Positions 1 to 6,395 of a stretch of 8,335 bases of DNA are shown here, piece by piece. Location of the stretch: positions 1-8,335 of the forward strand of contig DTYD01000054.1 of assembly GCA_012962055.1 (NCBI GenBank), in the 5' to 3' direction. Below the pieces are notes generated by a model. That model did no database searches and had not been told where the DNA came from. It saw only the letters and a program-made list of their open reading frames with translations. This DNA comes from Hadesarchaea archaeon (GTDB lineage: Archaea; Hadarchaeota; Hadarchaeia; Hadarchaeales; Hadarchaeaceae). Position 1 is the stretch's first letter. Each line of letters opens with the position of its first letter. Both the position numbers and the translations under genes were made by a program.

Positions 1-71
1 ATGGCTTCAACCAGTTTTTACGTGAGATAAGAAAAGAAGCGGAGTACTGGTTGACCCCCCAAACGCCTTAG
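1..71 (+). CDS. C-terminal end of an unidentified upstream protein (partial)
   Basis: Reading from base 3, the sequence stays open to a TAG at 69-71 and gives a 22-residue tail that begins GFNQFLREIRKEAEYW and ends TPQTP. The other two forward frames stop within the first 30 bases. The amphipathic, charged tail with aromatic residues looks like the end of a soluble protein. Too little is left to name a family. The stop lies 54 bp before the start of the next plus-strand gene, so the two could be co-transcribed. The alternative is a chance open frame at the window edge. Confidence 0.45.
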   Translation, partial: GFNQFLREIRKEAEYWLTPQTP

Positions 72-97
72 ATGAAGCTTAGATGAAGGTAGATAAG
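68..97 (+). repeat. short imperfect tandem repeat, about 11-bp unit
   Basis: TTAGATGAAGC (68-78) is followed directly by TTAGATGAAGG (79-89), with one mismatch in 11. A shorter degenerate third copy, TAGATAAG, runs on to 97. The first copy contains the TAG stop of the upstream reading frame, so the duplication sits exactly at the gene end. It is most simply a slippage duplication. No function is implied by the sequence. Confidence 0.5.
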
Positions 98-125
98 CTG
101 GAACAAGAAAGGGATGTGAGGAAGC

Positions 126-413
126 ATGACGAGAAAAACGGGAAAACTAGCTGTGAGGGCCAAACAACAAATGCGCGCAGCGAAGGCAGCAAAGTACAGG
201 CGCGAGCTATCCTTGGCGGGGGTGAGCCTGAGATTACCGAAACCATCAGCAAAGGCGCGGAAGGAAAAGGAGGAAGAACTGAGGAAGTTGTATCTGGAGA
301 TGTTCCAAGGGAGGGCTGAGCAAAAACAATTCATGGAACCTGTAGAACAAAAGTTGGAGCAACCAAGAAAACAGAAGAAAGAGAAACAACCTGGAGAAGA
401 GGAGAAACAATAA
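126..413 (+). CDS. small lysine/glutamate-rich protein of unknown function
   Basis: Not recognised. The 95-residue product is strongly basic in its first half, with many Lys, Arg and Ala residues (about residues 1-45). It then has a mixed-charge, probably helical or coiled-coil segment (about 45-70) and ends in a Gln/Lys/Glu-rich, probably disordered tail. It has no cysteine, signal peptide or membrane segment, so it is likely cytoplasmic; nucleic-acid binding is possible from charge alone. The ATG at 126 follows a partial Shine-Dalgarno (GTGAGG, 116-121) at short spacing. A competing frame at 83-319 is less attractive: it has no Shine-Dalgarno in front and a low-complexity product that breaks off inside this gene. 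It may be co-transcribed with the large gene downstream at 515. Confidence 0.5.
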   Translation: MTRKTGKLAVRAKQQMRAAKAAKYRRELSLAGVSLRLPKPSAKARKEKEEELRKLYLEMFQGRAEQKQFMEPVEQKLEQPRKQKKEKQPGEEEKQ

Positions 414-514
414 GAACAGGCAGATGAGCGATCACAAACGGAGCAAAGAGCAGGCTGAGAATACACAAGAACAGGCGGATTGATTCCGGCTATGATAGAT
501 CCTGGGGAAACCAC

Positions 515-2383
515 GTGGTTGCTAGAAAAGCTATTCTAATTTTGAATATCATAGCCATCGCTGCTGGCGGAGTGATATATTTTTATTGGAAACCATTTGA
601 CCACCAGAACAAGCCCCTATTGGGATCTCTCCCCACAGGTGACATCGTCCAGCCAATGCACCTAGTTGTGGCCACCGGAGACGGCGGAGCTTATCTCTGG
701 TGGGAAAACCCGCCAGACCCGAAGGTAGAAGGATATCGGATTTACTTGGATTATGCGGTGCTAGAAGAAGCGGAGGCCGAAAAAGGGAAAAACCACCTCA
801 GTGAAAACGATTTCCCTTATATCGAGATATCACTCGCAGGTCCGCCAAGTGGTTTCGACCCAGAACACCCGCGCCTCAAACTAACGGGGTTACAAAATAA
901 TGTCCAGTGTAGAGCAGGTGTAAGCGCCTGGGGTTATGAAAATGGCGTAAAAGTTCAAAGCGGGGTAATTTGGGGCGACGCAACAGCCTCTTCTGCGTAT
1001 TCAAACAAGGGGGTAGCGATTCTGCTCTTTGAAAATGGAATTTACGACAATAGCCAGTTGGTCAGAGATGCTCTAAATCAATATCTGGAAGTGACAGTTG
1101 GGGAACTAGATAATTTCGGCTTGTGGAACTCTGGTATCCATACCATACACTGGGCTAAGCTCGGAGAAATCCCAAGTTTTGGTTCAAACTTCGTTTCCCA
1201 AGTTCAAACTTTTCACGACGATCTCTTGAACCAAATAGACAATTTTATCGTGTGGGTTCAAAATGAAAGCGGAGCGTCAGGTTTAGACGACATAACAGCT
1301 TCACTTGATGTACTAAGAAGTTCTCATGTTGGGCATGTTGAAACGGTGGTCGAAACCTCCGAAAACGTTCTAACGCTTGAGAATCTTGTTGAACTCAAGA
1401 ATTCTGTTCTGGGAATCAAGGGGAAATTTGCAGATGGCGCGGTAGAAATCGAGAGAATCATACAGATGCACGGAGGGGAAGCAGGTTGGAATGAAATTAA
1501 CGACCGTTTCTCGCTTTTGTGTGAAGGATATTTCCAAAAAACTCGCTTCCTCGAAACAACCGTGTGTAAGTTCTTAACCGAATGTATGAACGAAGTATAC
1601 GGCCAAGTGAAAGAGTTTTCTCATGCCGGTGCTAGGTACTTCATCTTTGTGGGAGACGATCTGGTCTTACAAGAACTTGTTCGGCCATGGTCCGGCGAGA
1701 ATCTATTAAACTGGGGAGCTGTTTCCTTTGTCCCGGCTCCTGCGGATTACAGTGAAGAACAAAAAATTCAATTCATCGTTGATGTGTTTTCGCGATACAC
1801 CGAGTTCCATGAGAATCCATCGGTTTTCTTCGACAACCACGCGAAAGAAGTTCTGTGTGTAGTGGACCTAGAATTTGAGAACTATCTCCAGTATGAGACG
1901 ATCAGCTTTGAACCCAAACAACTCTATCGTTTCGTCCCACGAGGGTACGCACAAGTGGTCATATCAAACTACAACAATGCGGCAGTTGGGGCGAGACTGA
2001 ACAACAAACCCATCATCTTGAGCGTTAAAGCACACGGTTTCACCGATATCCAAGGGATCGGACTCTACGATCAGTACACCACAAGGGAAAACTGGGAACA
2101 CTATTGCGAAACTCATGGAACACCAACCCTTTTCGTTGACATGTCCGCATGTTTTTGGCACATACTCAATAGATGGCCCGAAACTTATTTGGGATGCGGG
2201 GTGCTGGCGTATTCACCGCATGTGGAGTGGCTGAGCAGTTATTGGGCATATCCTACCCTGGGAGACCTCCAGCGAAATCTCTGGAATTCACCTTTTCCCG
2301 TATTTGGGGACATTTTGGCGCACATGCCATTTGAGGATGTTTATCTGCAACGTTTTTCCGAGCCTTCGGTGCAAGTTGCATAA
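515..2383 (+). CDS. exported FnIII-like plus C25 gingipain-like cysteine peptidase (putative)
   Basis: The 622-residue product starts with a basic N-terminus and a hydrophobic signal anchor (about residues 5-24), so the rest should lie outside the membrane. Residues about 45-160 look like one fibronectin type III domain: tandem Trp at 62-63, GYRIYLD at 73-79, LTGL at 123-126, and a late strand with AGVSAW. From about 168 it follows the C25 peptidase pattern: a start strand (VAILLF), then IFVGDD at 377-382, then VLCVVDLE at 446-453. Next comes a hydrophobic block ending in His507-Gly508 and a second one ending SAC546. The 39-residue His-Cys distance is close to that of gingipains. A helix-rich stretch (about 200-370) looks inserted relative to typical C25 proteins. 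GTG 515 is the first possible start after an in-frame TGA at 425; GGGGA lies just upstream. Motifs were read by eye, so family membership is inference. A non-peptidase caspase-like fold is the main alternative. Confidence 0.62.
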   Translation: MVARKAILILNIIAIAAGGVIYFYWKPFDHQNKPLLGSLPTGDIVQPMHLVVATGDGGAYLWWENPPDPKVEGYRIYLDYAVLEEAEAEKGKNHLSENDFPYIEISLAGPPSGFDPEHPRLKLTGLQNNVQCRAGVSAWGYENGVKVQSGVIWGDATASSAYSNKGVAILLFENGIYDNSQLVRDALNQYLEVTVGELDNFGLWNSGIHTIHWAKLGEIPSFGSNFVSQVQTFHDDLLNQIDNFIVWVQNESGASGLDDITASLDVLRSSHVGHVETVVETSENVLTLENLVELKNSVLGIKGKFADGAVEIERIIQMHGGEAGWNEINDRFSLLCEGYFQKTRFLETTVCKFLTECMNEVYGQVKEFSHAGARYFIFVGDDLVLQELVRPWSGENLLNWGAVSFVPAPADYSEEQKIQFIVDVFSRYTEFHENPSVFFDNHAKEVLCVVDLEFENYLQYETISFEPKQLYRFVPRGYAQVVISNYNNAAVGARLNNKPIILSVKAHGFTDIQGIGLYDQYTTRENWEHYCETHGTPTLFVDMSACFWHILNRWPETYLGCGVLAYSPHVEWLSSYWAYPTLGDLQRNLWNSPFPVFGDILAHMPFEDVYLQRFSEPSVQVA

Positions 2384-3150
2384 AATCGAGAAGCCCCCCT
2401 CCGAAAGCGGGGGAGTGGGGTCGCGCCCTCAACGACTTTTTTCGGAATATTTCGTATCGATTTTCCACCAGTAGTTAGGTTTACCATAGGCGCACCGAGT
2501 TGGCTTGCCAACCATGAAAGCAGCTCACCGCAGATCTCTAGTTTAATGAATTTACGTTTTGGATCCTTTTTACCTGAATATTTACCTACCACATTAGAGA
2601 GGTCCATTCCAGAGAGATAAATTTTACTAGCTCCAAACTCGTGAGCTATGAACACAGCGCGATCGCCATCAGTGAATCCTCCGAAGTTGAAAAGTTTTCC
2701 GAACGGTCTCGCCTGGGTTGTGCCTATAACGCGTTCATTTAATTTTGGGACGACTTTACGCACCTGTTGGATGTTGTCTCCGTGAGCATGGACCACCATC
2801 CATGAACCACGACGCCAAGCTCTGAGCTGATCATCAACATCGCCATCCAAATCCGTGACTATTATCTCCGGGTTGCGGTATCTGAGCACGGCCGAGGTCG
2901 CACCATCAGCCGTAACCAACACCCTGCTCAAGTACCCTGCCCGTTCAAGCTTTTCAAGGTCGGAGTCGAGAGATGGGCCAGCTCCAAAGACTACGCACTC
3001 GCGCCCACGCACGAGTTTCTTTAGTTCCGCAGGGTCTGGCGGGGGCAATAAACCATTGAGCGTCCTTGCGGCATTTTCATCGGCTTTTTTGTTCAGCCCC
3101 AACTGGCTAACTATGTGCTCATACCTGGGTTTCCAAGCTTCCCAATACAT
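2341..3150 (-). CDS. mptE: 6-hydroxymethyl-7,8-dihydropterin pyrophosphokinase (MptE/DUF115 family)
   Basis: Archaeal MptE transfers pyrophosphate from ATP to 6-hydroxymethyl-7,8-dihydropterin, a step towards tetrahydromethanopterin and related pterins (family knowledge). This 269-residue soluble protein shows the family's motifs: VFGAGPSLD (54-62), ADGA (81-84), TDLDGD (99-104), HAHGDN (121-126), GTTQ (143-146) and NFGGFTDGDRA (155-165). The Asp-rich and His motifs are the likely metal/ATP site. It is the last gene of the minus-strand cluster and starts 5 bp after the JAMM stop, with no strong Shine-Dalgarno, so translational coupling is likely. The core seems to end near residue 238. The remaining 31 residues are arginine-rich, read through a GC hairpin and overlap the convergent gene by 43 bp. 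A run of six A at codons 237-238 sits at that boundary, and one extra A would stop the protein at about 240 residues. Confidence 0.85.
   Translation of the reverse strand: MYWEAWKPRYEHIVSQLGLNKKADENAARTLNGLLPPPDPAELKKLVRGRECVVFGAGPSLDSDLEKLERAGYLSRVLVTADGATSAVLRYRNPEIIVTDLDGDVDDQLRAWRRGSWMVVHAHGDNIQQVRKVVPKLNERVIGTTQARPFGKLFNFGGFTDGDRAVFIAHEFGASKIYLSGMDLSNVVGKYSGKKDPKRKFIKLEICGELLSWLASQLGAPMVNLTTGGKSIRNIPKKVVEGATPLPRFRRGASRFYATCTEGSEKRCR
2394..2442 (+). terminator. GC-rich hairpin and T6 tract after the C25-like gene (putative terminator)
   Basis: Eleven bases after the stop of the plus-strand gene, five or more Cs (2394-2399) can pair with GGGGG (2409-2413) across a loop of about nine bases. 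A TTTTTT tract follows at 2437-2442. Archaeal termination relies mainly on U-rich tracts, so the T6 is the relevant element for plus-strand transcription. The hairpin falls inside the C-terminal extension of the convergent mptE reading frame, which makes a non-coding role for this spot plausible. The distance from hairpin to T-tract is longer than in a classical bacterial terminator. Confidence 0.35.
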
Positions 3151-3155
3151 GCGGT

Positions 3156-3530
3156 TCAGCCCACGACTTCCAGGGTGGTCTCTTCCCCCCTGTGGTTGTA
3201 AGCTTTCCAGGAGCGCTCATCGTACGGAAAAGCCACGATGAGGTGCACGCGGCCGAACTTCACAAACAACGCCAAGTCCGTCCCGGAAGGCGAGGTATTT
3301 GGAGATGGATGGCTGTGGACAGTGCCGCACGCGCTCCGGTCGATTGGGAGCATGTGAAGCCTCAGCAACGCCGATTCGTCAGACGAAAGTGTTCCGGGCA
3401 ACAAAAGCACTTCTTTTACAACTTCACCATCGGCGCGCAGAACCCCTATAAACTCGCTGGGGTGGGTGGACCGCGATGCCTCCAAGATGAATCTCAAAGT
3501 TTCCCTGTCGATTCGAGAAATCTGTTTCAT
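3156..3530 (-). CDS. minimal JAMM/MPN+ (Mov34/JAB1) zinc metallopeptidase
   Basis: The 124-residue protein is a single JAMM domain. The metal motif is complete: His72-Ser-His74-Pro75 and, after a loop, Ser82-Gly-Thr-Asp85. Glu26 in the PSEFIGVL segment is placed as the catalytic glutamate of JAMM enzymes. Characterised archaeal stand-alone JAMM proteins such as Haloferax HvJAMM1 remove ubiquitin-like SAMP modifiers, and bacterial relatives cleave small sulfur-carrier proteins. An isopeptidase or C-terminal processing role is therefore the best guess, but no SAMP/ThiS-like gene is in the window. There is no signal peptide, so it should act in the cytoplasm. The ATG at 3530 lies 18 bp after the stop of the transglutaminase-like gene without an obvious Shine-Dalgarno. 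The protein ends 5 bp before mptE, suggesting one transcript. Domain identity is firm; substrate is unknown. Confidence 0.85.
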   Translation of the reverse strand: MKQISRIDRETLRFILEASRSTHPSEFIGVLRADGEVVKEVLLLPGTLSSDESALLRLHMLPIDRSACGTVHSHPSPNTSPSGTDLALFVKFGRVHLIVAFPYDERSWKAYNHRGEETTLEVVG

Positions 3531-3548
3531 CGACTCAGCGACCGTGGT

Positions 3549-5369
3549 TCAAATAAGCTCCCCATATGTGGTTTCGTAAGAAGCAAGTACTTCCTGCCAC
3601 GTCTGCTCGACGCTGGAGTAAAGGTTGCCAGAATATGTGGAGATCCGAAACTGATTGGCAGTTGGATCGGCAAAAACCCAGCCTTCGGAGGGGATGTATA
3701 CCTCGGTCCACGAATGTCCCACGATGTACCGTCCGTCCGGTGTCACGCCAGCGATCTGAACAAAGGGATAAGTCACCTGATCGTAAATCAAGAACCCGTC
3801 CACACGTTTGGCGGGGATGTCTGCTGTCCTCATCAGGGCAAGATACAGATGGGCTTTATCCAAGCACTTTCCCTCCCCGGCATCAAGAACTTCTTCGGAT
3901 GTGAAGAACCCGAGGATGAGTTTGTACATTATGTTCTCGTAAACCCACCTGTTGACCTCCTCTGCGAATACATTGTCGTCGTAGCCCAGCTCCTGGAAAT
4001 CCCGCACGATTTGACTCACTCGTGGTGTATCAGTAATAGCGTGCTGGGTGTTGAGCAGAAAGTACGCATTGTTTGCGGGGATCTCGACACCGTCTCTTAC
4101 TAGGTTGCCCGTGGGCACAGGAGCAAACGTCACGTTGTCTGGCAGATTACCATGTTCGTAATAAAACGAAATGACCTTCAGGAAAGTAAACAAGACATCT
4201 CTGGACCTAATTGTTCCGATCGAGCTGTTGATTTCACTCGGTGCTTTCCCAGCCGAGGCGATCTGATCACGGATATCCTGGGCGAGAGCAACATACCCAT
4301 CCCTTGTCAGCGTTTTGAAGATGGCGTTCCAATCGCCGCTTTCGTTGTCCGGCGGAAGTGTCGAAATCGGCTGGATGCCCGACAGGAGCGGCTCAGTATT
4401 ATTTTCAGCTAAACTTACGACCCTTTTGGCTGAATAATAGAGAAGCTGATAGGGTGTGATGTTGAATTCCTGACCATCAATGGAAACTGTGTACTCACCC
4501 CTCTCACGTCCGAATTTCATGTCGTTGGCCACACAACTCGCGGAACCGTCAAAACCATAAACTAACGGGATATTTGTATAATATATCTGGATAAACCGGG
4601 AAGCCTCCAAGAACTCTTCTTCCGTGATCGTGATCAACTGTGGTGTAACTACGGCTTGACTCTCGCTCACTACCGCTGGCCTCCCCTCAATCTCTTGGAT
4701 ATAGGTGATGTCTGTTTCAGTGGTCCCTCCCCCATAATCTAAACTCTGCGTCCCAAAGCCCAGTATCTCGTTTTCGTTTGAGATGCTGGCACCGGTGGGC
4801 AGAATAATAGACGTTTTTGAAGTGAGGTTGAGTTGAGAATCCTTTGCCACAACAGAAATGGTACTCTGGAGACTCTTAATGTTGTTTATCGTTTCTTGCG
4901 CATAACTTTTGTTGTCTACCGGCTGGAATAGAATCTCCCATAAGTTTTCTCGCCTGCGCGCAAAATAGGGGGTTCTCCACTGCATGACTATCTTTAACGT
5001 TTCTTCCTCATTTAGTCCCCTGATATCACAACTTACATTTTTCATCCCTAGACCGTACTTAGCATAAGAACTCTGCACATCCGACAAAAAGACAAGCTTC
5101 GCATTTTCGACCCCCATCCCGTGAACAGGGACATCCCCCATTGTCCCACCTACGATTGACAATCTTACCTGATCTGCGAGGGCAGAGGGCGGGATTTCGT
5201 AAATCCATTCCGCATCTGCATTTCCGTTTTCATCGACCTGAAAAATTACGTAGGTGTTTATCTGGAAAGTCGCAAAACCCGACTCGGATTGGGCGCCCAC
5301 ATAAAAGTAAACTCCGAGCGCCGAGATCGAAAACACTAAAACAAGCAGGGGGAGCATCCGACTCTTCAT
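3549..5369 (-). CDS. exported transglutaminase-like protein with pseudomurein-binding-like repeats
   Basis: The 606-residue product has a basic start and one hydrophobic N-terminal segment (about residues 6-24), so it is secreted or anchored; no lipobox cysteine follows. Residues about 34-245 are an unrecognised beta-rich region. Residues about 246-440 hold repeats resembling pseudomurein-binding repeats. The best copy is 388-440, with a VISFYYEHGNLPDNVTF core and a following FLL motif; weaker copies lie around 248-268 and 302-330. The C-terminal domain has a transglutaminase-like triad: Cys502 in GEGKCLDKA, His552 in GHSWTEVYI and Asp568 in FADPT. Such domains are usually thiol peptidases or amidases. 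Methanothermobacter phage pseudomurein endoisopeptidases (PeiW/PeiP, C71) also put binding repeats before a Cys-His-Asp domain. The ATG is preceded by AGGAG (5379-5383), which overlaps the TAG stop of the metE-like gene, so the genes are tightly linked. The triad is clear; repeat identity and substrate are inferred. Confidence 0.78.
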   Translation of the reverse strand: MKSRMLPLLVLVFSISALGVYFYVGAQSESGFATFQINTYVIFQVDENGNADAEWIYEIPPSALADQVRLSIVGGTMGDVPVHGMGVENAKLVFLSDVQSSYAKYGLGMKNVSCDIRGLNEEETLKIVMQWRTPYFARRRENLWEILFQPVDNKSYAQETINNIKSLQSTISVVAKDSQLNLTSKTSIILPTGASISNENEILGFGTQSLDYGGGTTETDITYIQEIEGRPAVVSESQAVVTPQLITITEEEFLEASRFIQIYYTNIPLVYGFDGSASCVANDMKFGRERGEYTVSIDGQEFNITPYQLLYYSAKRVVSLAENNTEPLLSGIQPISTLPPDNESGDWNAIFKTLTRDGYVALAQDIRDQIASAGKAPSEINSSIGTIRSRDVLFTFLKVISFYYEHGNLPDNVTFAPVPTGNLVRDGVEIPANNAYFLLNTQHAITDTPRVSQIVRDFQELGYDDNVFAEEVNRWVYENIMYKLILGFFTSEEVLDAGEGKCLDKAHLYLALMRTADIPAKRVDGFLIYDQVTYPFVQIAGVTPDGRYIVGHSWTEVYIPSEGWVFADPTANQFRISTYSGNLYSSVEQTWQEVLASYETTYGELI

Positions 5370-5378
5370 TTTCCAGTT

Positions 5379-5383
5379 CTCCT
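5379..5383 (-). promoter_or_regulatory. Shine-Dalgarno AGGAG for the transglutaminase-like gene
   Basis: On the minus strand AGGAG ends nine bases before the ATG at 5369 and overlaps the TAG stop codon (5382-5384) of the upstream metE-like gene. This supports the chosen start and suggests that translation passes directly from one gene to the next. It is one of the stronger sites in this cluster. Confidence 0.6.
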
Positions 5384-6395
5384 ACGCTTTCCTGTCTAGT
5401 TTTTCCCTCACGTTTTTTGTCGCTTTCACCATCGTTTTGAGTTTATTTACGGCCTCGTCTCTGGTTCTGGTTTTTAGTCCGCAGTCTGGATCTATCCAGA
5501 GCTGTTCGGGCTTCAGGACTTTGAGCCCCTTTCCGATACGTTCCTTTACTAGGGTTGCTTCTTCAACCACGCGCGAGTGCACATCCACCACACCAAACGA
5601 TAGATCTTTACTGAAGGAGTGTTTTCTGAACAGCTCCACTAGGTCGAGCCCGGAGTTGGACATCTCAAGGTCGAAGTTGTCCACAGGGAGTTTTAGCATT
5701 TCGGGATAAATAAACTCGAAAGCTCCATAACAGATGTGGGTGATGAAATACGCGTTGACGCCTTTTGTGACTACCTCCATAGCCTCGACAGCGAATTCAG
5801 ATAATTCCTCCGGCCTCGCTGAAATCGCGGGCTCATCGACCTGGATTATCTTTGCCCCCGTTCTCGACAGCGCTTTAACTTCTTTGTGCAACGCCTTCGC
5901 TAGAGCCAAACACGCATCCCTGCGGCTGGGGTAATACTCGTTGAACGACCAATCCATCATTGTATAGGGTCCCGTGATCATCCCTTTTACCGGCTTGCTG
6001 GTCAATCTTTGAGTGAACTGCCACCACCCTACCGTGATCGGGCCCTGCCACCTGATCTCACTTGTGATGACCGGTTTTCTGTAGTAGCGGTTGCCGTAGC
6101 TCCGCACAAGTCCGCTAATTTTGAATCCATCCAAGTTGTTTGCGAAGTACGTTGCCATGTCCCCGCGGTACATTTCACCGTCCACCAACACATCAAGCCC
6201 AATCTCCTCCTGTAGCGAGATCCACTCCCGCGTGGCCCGCTCCTCATCTCGTTTGAGTTCCTCGGCACACAGCTCCCCCGCGGCGAACTTTCGCCTGGCT
6301 TCCAGGATGTATTGGGGCTTCGGAAAACTGCCTACGGTCGTGGTCGGCAGCATGGGGAGCTCCAGTCCGATACGTTTAAGCTTCTCCCGCGTCAT
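5382..6395 (-). CDS. metE: core methionine synthase, MetE C-terminal-domain family (zinc site intact)
   Basis: The 337-residue protein corresponds to the catalytic C-terminal half of cobalamin-independent methionine synthase. It transfers a methyl group to homocysteine through a zinc-thiolate. All four zinc ligands can be placed: His220 and Cys222 in THICYG, Glu244 in FDLEMSN and Cys305 in DPDCGLKTR. The homocysteine-site motif QVDEPA is at 185-190 and the family start TTTVGSFPKP at 18-27. The N-terminal half of full-length MetE (about 750 residues), needed for folate binding, is missing. Archaeal core enzymes of this kind, such as the Methanothermobacter one, use methylcobamide or another non-folate donor; the donor here is inferred. 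Its ATG overlaps the stop of the upstream paralog as ATGA (6392-6395), so translation is coupled and a complex of the two proteins is possible. The next gene begins 12 bp downstream. Confidence 0.85.
   Translation of the reverse strand: MTREKLKRIGLELPMLPTTTVGSFPKPQYILEARRKFAAGELCAEELKRDEERATREWISLQEEIGLDVLVDGEMYRGDMATYFANNLDGFKISGLVRSYGNRYYRKPVITSEIRWQGPITVGWWQFTQRLTSKPVKGMITGPYTMMDWSFNEYYPSRRDACLALAKALHKEVKALSRTGAKIIQVDEPAISARPEELSEFAVEAMEVVTKGVNAYFITHICYGAFEFIYPEMLKLPVDNFDLEMSNSGLDLVELFRKHSFSKDLSFGVVDVHSRVVEEATLVKERIGKGLKVLKPEQLWIDPDCGLKTRTRDEAVNKLKTMVKATKNVREKLDRKA

Noticed and set aside
83..319. 78-residue plus-strand reading frame overlapping the small gene
   Set aside because: No Shine-Dalgarno, a low-complexity product, and it ends inside the better-supported frame at 126-413. 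I could not exclude it fully.
68..514. 148-residue minus-strand reading frame rich in Ser, Cys and Phe
   Set aside because: Antisense to the small Lys/Glu-rich gene; its Ser/Phe/Cys composition is what the complement of A/G-rich coding sequence gives. There is no domain pattern.
2253..2468. 71-residue minus-strand frame across the mptE/C25 junction
   Set aside because: It is the alternate frame of the mptE end and antisense to the C25-like gene. It has no conserved motif.
3192..4103. 303-residue plus-strand reading frame
   Set aside because: It runs opposite the JAMM gene and the catalytic part of the transglutaminase-like gene, both with intact conserved motifs, so it is an antisense shadow.
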